A DNA stretch of 64,000 bases from an uncultured Lachnospiraceae bacterium (GCA_902789735.1 CADAOZ010000010.1:1-64000); one strand, 5' to 3'. Numbered from the stretch's first letter, positions 51,909 to 61,062 are shown. Notes: a model not told the origin generated them from the sequence alone. A program made the numbers and translations.

Positions 51909-53636
51909 ATGAAACTCAAAAATCTGGTAAGCCAGCGCTTCAAAGAAAACCCTTCCGACGCGCAGATCGCCAGCCATGCGCTGATGGTCCGCGGCGGCTA
52001 CATGAAATATGTCGGCAACGGCATTTTCAGCGAATATCCCATCCTTCGCAGGATCACCTCCAAGATCGAGAAGATCATCCGTGAGGAGATGAACGCCATC
52101 GACGGACAGGAAGTCCTCTTCCCCGTCGTTATGCCCGCGGATCTGTGGGAAGAGTCCGGCCGTTACAACTCTATCGGCAGGGAACTGGTCCGTTTTGAAG
52201 ACAGGAACCGGTCCAAACATGTCCTTGGCATGACCCACGAAGAAGCAGCGGTACAGCTTGTCAGAGAGTATGCTTCCTCTTACCAGCAGTATCCTTTCAT
52301 GATCTACCAGATCCAGCGGAAATTCCGTGACGAGGCAAGGCCCCGCGCCGGCATGATCCGTGTCCGTGAATTTACCATGAAGGACGCCTATTCCTTCCAT
52401 ACCAGCCAGGAGGACCTGGAGGATTACTATCAGAAGTGCTACGATGCCTACAACCGTATTTTCAAGCGGGCCGGCATCCCCGAAGTCGTTACCGTCAAAT
52501 CGGATTCCGGTATGATGGGCGGCAGCGTCTCCCATGAATACATGCTCCTGACAGCCGCCGGCGAGGACACCATCGTTCTCTGTAAGGAGTGCGATTACAG
52601 GTCCAACATGGAAGCCGCCGAGAACACCGTCATCAATGAAAATGCCGGTGAGATGGAAGAACTTGCCTGTGTGGAGACCCCTGAATGCAAGACCATTGAA
52701 GCGGTCTGCGAGTTCCTGCACAAGGATATCCTGGCTTCCTGCAAGGCGGTCGTTTATCAGAAGAATATGGATGACGCCTATGTGGTCGCATTTGTACGCG
52801 GCGATTATGAAGTCAATGAGACCAAGCTGCGCAACCTGGTCGGGGAGGAGATCCATCCTGCCGATATCACAGAGGACGCGCCCATCGTGGCCGGTTATAT
52901 CGGACCTTACGGCATCTCCGATAAAGTCACATATTACGTGGACCTTTCCCTGAAGGGGATCAACTCCCTGGTGGCGGGCGCCAACAAGGAAGGTTATCAC
53001 TACACAGGCCTGAATCTGGAGAGAGATCTGGACAAGGTAGAATACGTGGATATCGCCAAAGTACAGGAAGGCGGCATCTGCCCCTGCTGCGGCAAGCCTT
53101 CCCTGGCCATCAGCCGCGGTATCGAAGTCGGCAACATCTTCCAGCTGGGCACCAAATATACCAGAAGCATGAAGATGCAGTACATGGACAAGGACAACAA
53201 GCTGCAGTATCCCATTATGGGCTGCTACGGCATCGGCGTCGGCCGTCTGGCCGCTTCCATCTGCGAAGCCAAGCATGACGACTACGGCCCCATCTGGCCC
53301 ATCACCATCGCGCCCTGGGAGGTCCACCTCTGCTGCATGCGTCCGGACAACGAGGATGTCCGCAAGGTCGCTGACGGTCTCTATGAAGACCTGCAGAAGC
53401 AGGGCGTAGAGGTCATTTACGATGACCGTACCTCCGTCCGTGCCGGTGAAATGTTCGCGGACGCGGACCTGATCGGCGCTCCCATCCGTGTCGTCGTCAG
53501 CCCCCGCAACCTCAAGAATAATGTTGTCGAAGTCACGACCAGGGACAAGTCCGTCAAGGAATCCGTTGCCCTCGACCAGGCTCTGGAATTCATTACCGGA
53601 CTGAAGAAACAGATGATCGAAGCCATCGAGAACTGA
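51909..53636 (+). CDS. proS: Prolyl-tRNA synthetase
   Basis: Class II synthetase charging tRNA-Pro. From ATG 51909 (AGAGGAAA upstream) it is 575 residues, the size of the bacterial type with an editing (INS) domain between motifs 2 and 3. Motif 2 is FRDEARPRAGMIRVREFTMKD, motif 3 lies in GCYGIGVGRL, and the anticodon domain ends the chain. The frame continues upstream to 51720 but that part is T-box leader. Expression is under the T-box immediately upstream. Confidence 0.97.
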   Translation: MKLKNLVSQRFKENPSDAQIASHALMVRGGYMKYVGNGIFSEYPILRRITSKIEKIIREEMNAIDGQEVLFPVVMPADLWEESGRYNSIGRELVRFEDRNRSKHVLGMTHEEAAVQLVREYASSYQQYPFMIYQIQRKFRDEARPRAGMIRVREFTMKDAYSFHTSQEDLEDYYQKCYDAYNRIFKRAGIPEVVTVKSDSGMMGGSVSHEYMLLTAAGEDTIVLCKECDYRSNMEAAENTVINENAGEMEELACVETPECKTIEAVCEFLHKDILASCKAVVYQKNMDDAYVVAFVRGDYEVNETKLRNLVGEEIHPADITEDAPIVAGYIGPYGISDKVTYYVDLSLKGINSLVAGANKEGYHYTGLNLERDLDKVEYVDIAKVQEGGICPCCGKPSLAISRGIEVGNIFQLGTKYTRSMKMQYMDKDNKLQYPIMGCYGIGVGRLAASICEAKHDDYGPIWPITIAPWEVHLCCMRPDNEDVRKVADGLYEDLQKQGVEVIYDDRTSVRAGEMFADADLIGAPIRVVVSPRNLKNNVVEVTTRDKSVKESVALDQALEFITGLKKQMIEAIEN

Positions 53637-53685
53637 TTCCGGCGTGAATTGAAATAATTGGCTGATCGGACAGGCGGTGAGACAG

Positions 53686-54663
53686 ATGAAAGACGGAAAA
53701 CTGCAGCTCTTATATACCATGAAACTCCTGCTGGAGGAGACGGACAGGGACCATATACTGAACGCGGTCGATATCTGCAATATTCTGGAGACCCGCTGGG
53801 ACCTGTCCTCCACCAGAAAGACCGTATATATGGATGTGGAAAAGCTCCGGGATTACGGTATGAAAATTGAGCAGGTCAAGGGAAAAGTCCAGGGTTACTA
53901 TGTGGAGGAAAGAGAATTCACCCTGCCGGAGTTAAAGCTGCTGGTGGACGCGGTCCAGTCCTCCAAATTCATCACCACCAGAAAATCGGAAGAGCTGATC
54001 AAAAAGCTGGAAGCGATGACGACCCATGAGAACGGCAGGCAGCTGCAGAGGCAGGTCTTCATCTACAACCGGCCCAAAACAGACAACGAGACCATCTATC
54101 AGGCCGTCGATGTCATCCATTCCGCCATCTACGCCAACCGGCAGATCCGCTTCAAATACTGCGAGTGGACTGTGAACAAGAAGCTGGTGCAGAGAAAGAA
54201 CGGGGCGGATTATATCGTTTCTCCCTGGAGCCTGACCTGGGATGATGAGAATTATTACCTGGTGGCTTATGACGAAGCAGTGGGCCAGATCCGGCACTAC
54301 AGAGTCGACAAGATGCAGGAACTGGGCCAGCTGGAGACGGCCAGAAAGGGCCGGGAGCAGTTCGAGAATTTCGATCTGGCAGCCTTTGCCAAAAAGACCT
54401 TCGGCATGTTCGGCGGAAAAGATGAGAAGGTGACCCTGGTCTGCAGAAATGAGCTTGCGGGCGTCATTCTGGACCGCTTCGGTACAGACATCATGATGAT
54501 CCCGTCCGGTCCGGACTGTTTCCGGACCCCTGTGACCGTTTCCGTCAGCAGCCAGTTTTTCGGCTGGCTGACCGGCATCGGCAGCGGCATCCGGATCGAA
54601 AGCCCTGCGAAAGTGAAGGAAGAGTACAAACGTTATCTGCAGGGCATCCTGGACGCTTACTGA
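53686..54663 (+). CDS. WYL-domain transcriptional regulator (YafY type)
   Basis: 325 residues from ATG 53686; GTG 53677 is an alternative. An N-terminal winged HTH (about 1-70, with DICNILETRW and SSTRKTVYMDVEKLRDYG as the recognition region) precedes a WYL domain (about 125-225) with PWSLTWDDENYYLVAYDE and IRHYRVDKM, and a C-terminal WCX-like part. WYL proteins sense nucleotide or nucleic acid ligands in some systems. Target unknown; the divergent or adjacent genes give no defence context. Confidence 0.9.
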   Translation: MKDGKLQLLYTMKLLLEETDRDHILNAVDICNILETRWDLSSTRKTVYMDVEKLRDYGMKIEQVKGKVQGYYVEEREFTLPELKLLVDAVQSSKFITTRKSEELIKKLEAMTTHENGRQLQRQVFIYNRPKTDNETIYQAVDVIHSAIYANRQIRFKYCEWTVNKKLVQRKNGADYIVSPWSLTWDDENYYLVAYDEAVGQIRHYRVDKMQELGQLETARKGREQFENFDLAAFAKKTFGMFGGKDEKVTLVCRNELAGVILDRFGTDIMMIPSGPDCFRTPVTVSVSSQFFGWLTGIGSGIRIESPAKVKEEYKRYLQGILDAY

Positions 54664-54748
54664 TCTTCCTTACTGCTTTTTAAGATCCCTGCAGAATGCG
54701 GTTTTGGCCACCGGTTCGGATCAGGACAAAAGAACCAGACTTAACAAA

Positions 54749-54801
54749 ACCCCTGTGTCTGTCACGCAGCAGAAGCGGTGACGGACGCAGGGGGTCTTTT
54801 T
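54749..54801 (+). terminator. Bidirectional terminator between the WYL gene and glgX
   Basis: Stem ACCCCTGTGTCTGTCAC (54749-54765) with GTGACGGACGCAGGGGGT (54778-54795), two mismatches, TCTTTTT on the plus exit and TTTTGTT on the minus exit. Confidence 0.85.
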
Positions 54802-54855
54802 ATGTGCAGATACAGATAACTGCCCGGCAGCGGCAGCAGACCATCTGCTGCGGTT

Positions 54856-56973
54856 CTACATCTTTCCGGGGGTCAATACCATGACGGATCTGGGAGCCGC
54901 GTTCACCACCGGTTCCCGCACAGGGGCCGGCTGATGATCCGGCATATCCCTGCCATAGATGCATTTCTGCAGGTACCAGCCCTCCTGGGTATTGGCCTCT
55001 ACCCGCCAGCACAGGCCTTCCGGCAGAGGCGGCAGCAGGCAGGCCTGCTCCTCCCAGTAAGGATTGACGACCACAAAGACCAGATCGTCTCCGCCGTCCT
55101 CAAATTTTCCTGCGTAAAGGATCCGCAGGGCCCGGGTGGATTCTTCCGGCTCATAAACATTGATATCCGCGAATCCCATGGAGCAGGGCTTTGTTTTCTT
55201 CCGCAGGACCGGGTGCGCTTTGCGGATCCGGATCATATGTCTGGTGAACCGGTACTGATCCTGATTGCGTTCCAGATCCTCCCAGTTGAGCCAGCTGATC
55301 TCGTTATCCTGGCAGTAGCCGTTATTGTTGCCGCCCTGGGAATTCAGGAATTCATCCCCCGCCAGGAACATGGGCGTGCCCCGGCTGGTCATCAGGACCG
55401 CCATGGCGTTTCGGCAGAGTCTTCTGCGCAGGGCGTTGATCTCCGGATCATCGGTGGGACCCTCCACGCCGCAGTTCCAGCTGCGGTTATCGTTACTGCC
55501 GTCTGTATTGTTCCAGCCGTTGCCTTCATTATGTTTGTGGTTATAGGAATACAGATCCCAAAGGGTAAATCCGTCATGGCAGTTAAGGAAATTGACGGAA
55601 GCGTTCTGATCCCGCATATCTTCCGCGTAGAGGTCAGGAGAGCCGGCCATCCGGTCGCCGGCCGCGCGGGACAGAGACAGGTTGCCCCGCAGGTAATCCC
55701 GCATATCATCCCGGTAGCGTCCGTTCCATTCCGCCCAGCGGTTCCAGGCAGGGAAGGTGCCCACCTGATAGAGTCCGCCGGCGTCCCAGGCCTCCGCGAT
55801 CAGCTTGACATCCGCCAGAATGGGATCGCAGGTCAGCTGCTGCAGCATGGGCGGATCCTTCAGAGGCGTACCGTCCTGATTCCTTCCCAGGATAGAGGCC
55901 AGGTCAAAACGGAAGCCGTCCACATGGTAGGCGGTCGTCCAGTAGCGCAGGCATTCCAGGATCAGCTGCTGGACCATGGGATGGGAGCAGTTGACCGTAT
56001 TGCCGCAGCCGCTGAAATTATAATAGCTGCCATCGGGGGTCAGCATGTAATAGATATTATTGTCAAATCCTTTCAGAGAAAAGCAGGGGCCGTTTGAATC
56101 ACCCTCCGCAGTATGATTGAAAACAACATCCAGGAAACATTCGATGCCGTGATTGTTCAGCTCCCGGATCAGCTCCTTTAATTCCGTTCCTTCCCGGTTA
56201 TATTCAAGCGAAGAGGAATAGGACGTGTTGGGAGAGAAGAAACTGACAGGATTGTATCCCCAGTAATCCAGAAGCGTCTGGCCGTCCACGACCCGGGCGT
56301 CTTTCATCTCATCAAATTCAAAGATAGGCATCAGCTCCACCGCGTTGACGCCCAGATCCAGCAGATAGGGAATCTTTTCCTTCAGTCCGGCAAAGGTGCC
56401 CGGACACGCGACGCCTGAAGAGGGATGTCTGGTAAAGCCCCGCACATGAAGTTCATAAATCACCAGATCCTCCATGGGGATCCGGGGATTTGCTTGCAGG
56501 CCCCAGTCAAAGTTGTTCCTGACGACCCTGGCCTTATAGAAGGAGCCGGGAGGGTTCAGGGTACCCCATACACTCTGGCCGGTGACGGCCCTGGCATAGA
56601 TATCAAGCAGTATATTCTTCCTGCTGAAGCGAAGCCCGTTCTCCGGGTCCCAGGGACCGTCCGCCCTGTAGGCGTACTCAAATTCCTCGATATCCAGATC
56701 GAAGACCATCATGGAATAGACATTGCCGATCCGGTAGCTGTCAGGGAAAGGCAGGACAGCGTAGGGGTTTCTTTCGGTCCGGTGGAAGAGCAGCAGCTCC
56801 ATGCCGGTGGCTCCTTTGGACCGGATGGTAAAATTCACGCAGTTGGAGAAGACGGTGGCGCCGTTGATTTCATATATGCCCGGACGGACATCGAAACCGT
56901 TGATGTTATCCAGCGGAAGCAGATTGATGTTGGTCAGAGAATTTGCGGAAGAAGTGTGTTTTTTTGCGGACAT
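54856..56973 (-). CDS. glgX: Glycogen debranching enzyme / isoamylase (GlgX-like, GH13)
   Basis: Hydrolyses alpha-1,6 branches of glycogen. From ATG 56973 (AAGGG 7 bp upstream) it is 705 residues: N-terminal CBM48, catalytic barrel and C-terminal beta domain. The GH13 residues are visible: nucleophile Asp357 in GFRFDLA, acid Glu394 in IAEAWDAGG, and His466-Asp467 in NCHDG. An extension to 57072 has no ribosome site. No other glycogen gene is near. Its promoter lies at an inverted-repeat pair, suggesting specific control. Confidence 0.92.
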   Translation of the reverse strand: MSAKKHTSSANSLTNINLLPLDNINGFDVRPGIYEINGATVFSNCVNFTIRSKGATGMELLLFHRTERNPYAVLPFPDSYRIGNVYSMMVFDLDIEEFEYAYRADGPWDPENGLRFSRKNILLDIYARAVTGQSVWGTLNPPGSFYKARVVRNNFDWGLQANPRIPMEDLVIYELHVRGFTRHPSSGVACPGTFAGLKEKIPYLLDLGVNAVELMPIFEFDEMKDARVVDGQTLLDYWGYNPVSFFSPNTSYSSSLEYNREGTELKELIRELNNHGIECFLDVVFNHTAEGDSNGPCFSLKGFDNNIYYMLTPDGSYYNFSGCGNTVNCSHPMVQQLILECLRYWTTAYHVDGFRFDLASILGRNQDGTPLKDPPMLQQLTCDPILADVKLIAEAWDAGGLYQVGTFPAWNRWAEWNGRYRDDMRDYLRGNLSLSRAAGDRMAGSPDLYAEDMRDQNASVNFLNCHDGFTLWDLYSYNHKHNEGNGWNNTDGSNDNRSWNCGVEGPTDDPEINALRRRLCRNAMAVLMTSRGTPMFLAGDEFLNSQGGNNNGYCQDNEISWLNWEDLERNQDQYRFTRHMIRIRKAHPVLRKKTKPCSMGFADINVYEPEESTRALRILYAGKFEDGGDDLVFVVVNPYWEEQACLLPPLPEGLCWRVEANTQEGWYLQKCIYGRDMPDHQPAPVREPVVNAAPRSVMVLTPGKM

Positions 56974-57070
56974 GACTTTTCCCTTACCTGTTAATGACTG
57001 AAAATGCAGGATGAATGATTTCTGACAGGCGGACCCGTCCAGGTGGATCCGGCCGCCTGTATACCCCCTC

Positions 57071-57080
57071 ATTATAACAC
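57071..57080 (-). promoter_or_regulatory. Extended -10 promoter of glgX
   Basis: On the minus strand GTGTTATAAT: perfect TATAAT (57076-57071) with TGTGT before it. The region where a -35 would sit is covered by an inverted repeat. Confidence 0.55.
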
Positions 57081-57081
57081 A

Positions 57082-57158
57082 TGAACCGGGCGTCAGACTT
57101 GCCGGTTCACATGCGGACCAGGCGTCAAATTGAACCGGGCGTCAGATTTGCCGGTTCA
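57082..57158. repeat. Two copies of an inverted repeat upstream of glgX
   Basis: Each copy is TGAACCGG, 12 bp, CCGGTTCA: 57082-57109 and 57131-57158, with near identical interiors (GCGTCAGACTTG, GCGTCAGATTTG). Half-sites are 20 bp apart, two helical turns. A degenerate third piece (GGACCAGGCGTCAAAT) lies between. The first copy covers the glgX -35 position, so an operator is likely. A further dyad TAACCCC/GGGGTTA follows near 57165-57183. Confidence 0.7.
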
Positions 57159-57282
57159 TGTCAATAACCCCTCCCGGGGGTTACAAAGAGATAGTGTTTT
57201 AGTCGAAAATCGTTTATAATAACAGCATAGACAATTGTCAGGCTTCAAAAAAGATTCTGCTGAATTTACAGGGAGGTATGAT

Positions 57283-58311
57283 ATGGCAGATAAAGTTATC
57301 AAACCCGGAACAGGCGGAGACCAGTATATTCCTTTTGACAAGAGAACCGGAGACAGCTCTGTCGTGTATTTCACCAGGGACCTTTCCCCGGAAGGCCTGA
57401 TCAGGATTTTTGACAAAGTCAGCCAGGTCCTGGAAGGCAAAGTCGCGGTCAAGCTCCATACAGGCGAAAAGAACGGCCCCAACATCATTCCCCGGACCTT
57501 TGTCAGGGAACTGTTCGAGAAGCGGCTTCCGGACGCCACGATTATTGAGACCAACACCTACTATGAGGGTGACCGCTATACCACCGAGCAGCACAAAGAG
57601 ACGCTGAAGGTGAACGGATGGACCTTCGCGCCCGTGGACATTACCGACGCGGAAGGCACGGCCATGCTTCCTGTGGAAGGCGGCAAGTGGTTCAAGGAGA
57701 TGTCTGTCGGCAAGAGCATGCTGGACTATGATTCCATGCTGGCCCTGACCCATTTCAAGGGACATGTACAGGGCGGCTTCGGCGGCTCCAACAAGAACAT
57801 CGGTATCGGCTGCGCGGACGGCAGGATCGGCAAGGCCATGATCCATACCACGCCCGGCCAGTCCGATATGTGGGACATTAAGACAGAGGAACTGATGGAG
57901 AGGATCGCGGAATCCACCAAAGCCACCATCAGCTTCTTCGGAAAAAACGTCGCCTACATCAATGTGATGCGCAACATGTCTGTTTCCTGCGACTGTGAAG
58001 GCGTTGCCGCACAGCCCGTTGTTACTCCCGACGTCGGTATCGTAGCTTCTCTGGATATTCTGGCGGCGGACCAGGCCTGCATAGACCTTGTCTACGCCCT
58101 GCCTGAAGAGAGCCACGCCGACCTGATCGAGCGTATGGAGACCAGGCACGGCCTGCGCCAGCTCACCTACATGAAAGAGCTGAACATGGGCAACGACAAA
58201 TATACCCTGATCGATATTGATCATGACGACCGCGAGATCACAGCGGCCCAGGCCGTTGAAGGCATTTCCGGCGGCTGGATTCCGGACGCCTACAACCGTA
58301 TCCGCAAATAA
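57283..58311 (+). CDS. DUF362 domain-containing protein
   Basis: 342 residues from ATG 57283, with GGGAGGT at 57271-57277. The DUF362 core is recognisable (VAVKLHTGEKNGPNIIP, FKGHVQGGFGGSNKNIGIGCADGRIGKAMIH). Many DUF362 proteins end in a 4Fe-4S ferredoxin domain; this one does not, and its few cysteines (SCDCEG near 229-234 and GIGCADG) do not form a cluster motif. Function of the family is unclear. Strong ribosome site and biased codons suggest high expression. Transcribed alone. Confidence 0.85.
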   Translation: MADKVIKPGTGGDQYIPFDKRTGDSSVVYFTRDLSPEGLIRIFDKVSQVLEGKVAVKLHTGEKNGPNIIPRTFVRELFEKRLPDATIIETNTYYEGDRYTTEQHKETLKVNGWTFAPVDITDAEGTAMLPVEGGKWFKEMSVGKSMLDYDSMLALTHFKGHVQGGFGGSNKNIGIGCADGRIGKAMIHTTPGQSDMWDIKTEELMERIAESTKATISFFGKNVAYINVMRNMSVSCDCEGVAAQPVVTPDVGIVASLDILAADQACIDLVYALPEESHADLIERMETRHGLRQLTYMKELNMGNDKYTLIDIDHDDREITAAQAVEGISGGWIPDAYNRIRK

Positions 58312-58380
58312 CAGTAGAAAAAGAAACAGGCGCATACAGGCTGTTAGCCGGACAGCGCCCACTCATAAGACTGTAAATGA

Positions 58381-58419
58381 CAGGACCGACGCATTCCAAC
58401 GAATGCGCCGGTCCTGTTT
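58381..58419 (+). terminator. Hairpin after the DUF362 gene
   Basis: CAGGACCG-A-CGCATTC (58381-58396) with GAATGCG-C-CGGTCCTG (58401-58416), one mismatch, loop CAAC, then only TTT. Probable terminator. Confidence 0.7.
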
Positions 58420-58476
58420 GGGTGTAATATGCCTGCCATGCGCCAGCTGATTCCGGTCTGGCGGAACGTGTCTGGC

Positions 58477-59154
58477 TCAGACGCGGCCTTTCCTCTTTCC
58501 GTGCCTTCTGGCGTAATCTTGCTCTACTTTCTCTTTCCAGTTGTCAGCAATGGGAGCCTCATCCGGAGCGCTGCATCTGAAGGAACTCAGGGCGTCTGAC
58601 ATAGCCTCATAGTTAAGGCTGGTACCATAGGCGTCATGCTCGTAGGTGACCGCCCTGTCCGCGTGGATGCCAAAGCGTCCGGCTACAGAGATGGCGTCAA
58701 TATTGGCGCCCAGGAACAGGAACTCCCAGTGATATTTCTCCTTCTGGCGCTCGACGAGCCGGCGGATATCATCATAGGAATAACGCCTGCTGGAATTCTC
58801 ATAACCGTCTGTGGTAATGATAAAGATGGTCTTTTCAGGGCGGTCCTCCTCCCGCGCGTACTTATGGACATTACCGATATGACGGATCGCGTCTCCCATG
58901 GCGTCCAGCAGGGCAGTGCAGCCGCCGACGCGGTACTGGTCTCTGGTCATATCTTTGATCTTATCCAGAGGCACACGGTCATGCAGAACCGTCTGATGTG
59001 TATCAAAGAGAACGGTGGAAACGAAAGCCTCTCCCTCTTCCTCTCTCTGCTTGCTGAGCATGCTGTTGAAGCCGCCGATCGTATCCGGCTCAAGCCCGCT
59101 CATGGAGCCGCTCTTGTCAATGATAAAAACGATTTCTGTAAGATTCTTTCTCAT
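58477..59154 (-). CDS. VWA domain protein
   Basis: 225 residues from the ATG at 59154, set by AAGGAGG (59169-59163). A single von Willebrand A domain with an intact MIDAS: DKSGSMS at 13-19, Thr80 in GGCTALLDAMGD and Asp116 in TTDGYENSS. No signal peptide or membrane helix, so it is a cytosolic metal-dependent adhesion or scaffold protein. The C-terminal end is basic (YARRHGKRKGR). It lies downstream of a macro-domain gene on the same strand, separated by a terminator. Confidence 0.88.
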   Translation of the reverse strand: MRKNLTEIVFIIDKSGSMSGLEPDTIGGFNSMLSKQREEEGEAFVSTVLFDTHQTVLHDRVPLDKIKDMTRDQYRVGGCTALLDAMGDAIRHIGNVHKYAREEDRPEKTIFIITTDGYENSSRRYSYDDIRRLVERQKEKYHWEFLFLGANIDAISVAGRFGIHADRAVTYEHDAYGTSLNYEAMSDALSSFRCSAPDEAPIADNWKEKVEQDYARRHGKRKGRV

Positions 59155-59280
59155 AGTATCTGCCTCCTTTGATAACTGCTGCCTATCCGGCCGGGATCCT
59201 TTTATGATCTCCTCCGACATTGTCCATGTCATCCGCCGGTCATTTCTTTTGTCTATGGTCCCATTATAGGAAACAGAAAA

Positions 59281-59311
59281 TAAAAAAAGGTCACTTCAGA
59301 AGCGACCTTTT
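59281..59311 (-). terminator. Terminator after the macro-domain gene
   Basis: Minus strand AAAAGGTC (59311-59304) pairs with GACCTTTT (59292-59285) and continues TTTTT. An apparent TATAAT (59268-59263, minus) just beyond could start the VWA transcript. Confidence 0.75.
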
Positions 59312-59381
59312 CAAGGCTGATTACAGCTGCCGTCCGGAGCCGTTTACATGCTATGATTCCTGCCTGTGGTATAGAGGATTG

Positions 59382-60710
59382 TCATCCTGTAAGAGGCGCC
59401 TCATCGTGCTCGAACAGGGCGATATCGATGGTGATCACATCCCAGATCTCATTCTCAATAAAGAAACTGACAATTAAGTCTGACAGACTGCTGGGGGAGA
59501 GGGCATAACCGGCCCGGGAGAGCAGATCTTTGGTCTCATCCAGATTCAGGCGCAGGGCTATGGCCAGCGCCAGGGCAGTAGACTTCCTGGGCTGATATTT
59601 GCTGTTGCTGCGGATCTTGGAGAATAACCGTTTATCTACATTGGCTCTTTTGTATACCTCCACATCTGTCATGCCTTTTTCATCGATCAGACGGAAGAGC
59701 ATTTTCTGGAATGATTCGCCCAGCTGGTCGGCCAGTCCGTCCAATGTCCGCCTGCGGTTTTTCGACCGGTACGAAGACGCATGTCCGGGAGATTCTAAAC
59801 GGTGGTGCCCGCCGGGGACGGGAGCAGAATCACGTTCAGGAACCCGCGGAGCGGAAAGCGCCGGAAAAGGCCATGGCCGGGATTCCTCTTTTTCCTCCGA
59901 CAGCCCTTCCTCCTCTGAAGAGGATGCTTCTGAAGAGGATGCTTCTGAAGAGGATACCTCTGAAAAAGATGTTTCTGTAAAGGATGCTGTTGAAAAGGAC
60001 TCTTCTTCCAGAAGATCATCAAAATGAAAGCTGTCTTCGTCCGAAGCGTTGAGTGAAATATCGGATGACAGCACACGGCCGTCTTTATAAGATGCTCCAT
60101 CAGTGAAATAATCAGGAGAAAATGGGGATTCATCGCGGCGTCCGGGATAAGAGCGGCTGTATTCCCGGAGAGCCTGTCTGCCGGCGTACCGTTCATCAAT
60201 ATAAGAATCGATCGCACCGACCAGGTTTTCGGACAGGGCCAGGGAAGTCTTATCAAATACGACCAGCAGGATCTCCATTTCATGATCCGCCAGAAATTCG
60301 GTGAAGACGCCAATGGCGGTCTGCAGGGCCAGATCTTTGGGAAATCCATAGTTGCCGGTGGAGATTAAGGGAAAGGCAATGCTGCGGCATCTATAGCGGA
60401 CTGCCAGAGCCAGTGATGACCTGTAGCAGTCAGCCAGAATTTCCTGCTCCTGCCTGACGCCGCCTTCCCAAAGGGGACCGACAGTATGAATGATATATGC
60501 TGCGGGCAGACCAAAGCCCGGAGTGATGGCTGCTTTGCCCGGTTCGATGGGGCCGATCTTATTTCTGGCCTCCAGAAGCCGTTCCCTGCCGGCTGCCTCA
60601 TAGATGGCAGAATCCGTTCCGGAACCGATCACGGGCCGGGGGTTGGCGGTATTGACAATGGCAGAAGCCCTGACTTTTGTGATGTCGTTTCGAATGATCT
60701 TAAAAGGCAT
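59382..60710 (-). CDS. Macro domain protein with C-terminal helical domain
   Basis: 442 residues. Residues 1-170 are a macro domain (VNTANPRPVIGSGTDSAIYEAAG at 19-41, PLISTGNYGFP near 112), which binds or removes ADP-ribose. Residues 170-325 are a Ser/Glu-rich disordered linker, partly encoded by 15-bp DNA repeats (59912-59970). The C-terminal 115 residues (MLFRLIDEKGMTDVEVYKRAN... LDETKDLLSRAGYALS) form an HTH-like helical unit that I recall attached to macro or other domains in Clostridia. Possible role in ADP-ribosyl signalling with the neighbouring VWA protein; unproven. Confidence 0.85.
   Translation of the reverse strand: MPFKIIRNDITKVRASAIVNTANPRPVIGSGTDSAIYEAAGRERLLEARNKIGPIEPGKAAITPGFGLPAAYIIHTVGPLWEGGVRQEQEILADCYRSSLALAVRYRCRSIAFPLISTGNYGFPKDLALQTAIGVFTEFLADHEMEILLVVFDKTSLALSENLVGAIDSYIDERYAGRQALREYSRSYPGRRDESPFSPDYFTDGASYKDGRVLSSDISLNASDEDSFHFDDLLEEESFSTASFTETSFSEVSSSEASSSEASSSEEEGLSEEKEESRPWPFPALSAPRVPERDSAPVPGGHHRLESPGHASSYRSKNRRRTLDGLADQLGESFQKMLFRLIDEKGMTDVEVYKRANVDKRLFSKIRSNSKYQPRKSTALALAIALRLNLDETKDLLSRAGYALSPSSLSDLIVSFFIENEIWDVITIDIALFEHDEAPLTG
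59912..59970 (-). repeat. 15-bp coding repeats in the macro-protein linker
   Basis: Plus-strand unit GCTTCTGAAGAGGAT repeated about four times with decay, giving SSSEA-type five-residue repeats in the protein. Confidence 0.8.
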
Positions 60711-60712
60711 AT

Positions 60713-60982
60713 CTAGTCCCTGTATTCTGTAATGCTTGTTTTATGCTGCGTATTGACCTGCCCGTTGTGGAAGGTCAAAATATCCGTTCCTGTGGCAGAG
60801 CCTCCACCGCCGGCAATTTCCGGTATATCATCTTTGCCAATGTAAGCCGGAGAGAAAGCAAGGTAATCTTCAGGAAGCATTTCCATTCCAATATACCGCA
60901 GAAAGGAAAATTTCCAATCCGGTATCTGTTTTTCACATATACCTTCCGAATCATTTTTCCAACATCTCATATAGCTGTGCAT
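60713..60982 (-). CDS. Small ORF upstream of the macro-domain gene, unknown
   Basis: Up to 89 residues; the stop lies 2 bp before the macro-gene start. The C-terminal half (PEIAGGGGSATGTDILTFHNG) looks protein-like, but the start is doubtful: ATG 60982, 60970 and an internal ATG 60886 all lack ribosome sites, and a promoter-like TGC-TATGAT lies at 60993-60985 on the minus strand, so the first ATG may be untranscribed. Either a small coupled gene or the remnant of a longer one. Confidence 0.4.
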   Translation of the reverse strand: MHSYMRCWKNDSEGICEKQIPDWKFSFLRYIGMEMLPEDYLAFSPAYIGKDDIPEIAGGGGSATGTDILTFHNGQVNTQHKTSITEYRD

Positions 60983-61062
60983 ATATCATAGCATTATTTC
61001 ATGAAACTGTTTTTGTAAAAAAATAAATTGCGTTGGATTGCGTTAAAGTGATGAATTTATAG

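Larger units (their letters stand above)
56974..57282. other. Divergent intergenic region between glgX and the DUF362 gene
   Basis: 309 bp. Besides the glgX promoter and repeats listed separately it has TATAAT at 57215-57220 facing the DUF362 gene (poor -35) and the palindrome GACAATTGTC at 57230-57239, 10 bp after it, which may be a second regulator site. Confidence 0.55.

Noticed and set aside
57230-57239. Rex-type redox operator before the DUF362 gene
   Set aside because: GACAATTGTC is a palindrome but does not match the TTGTGAANNNNTTCACAA pattern.
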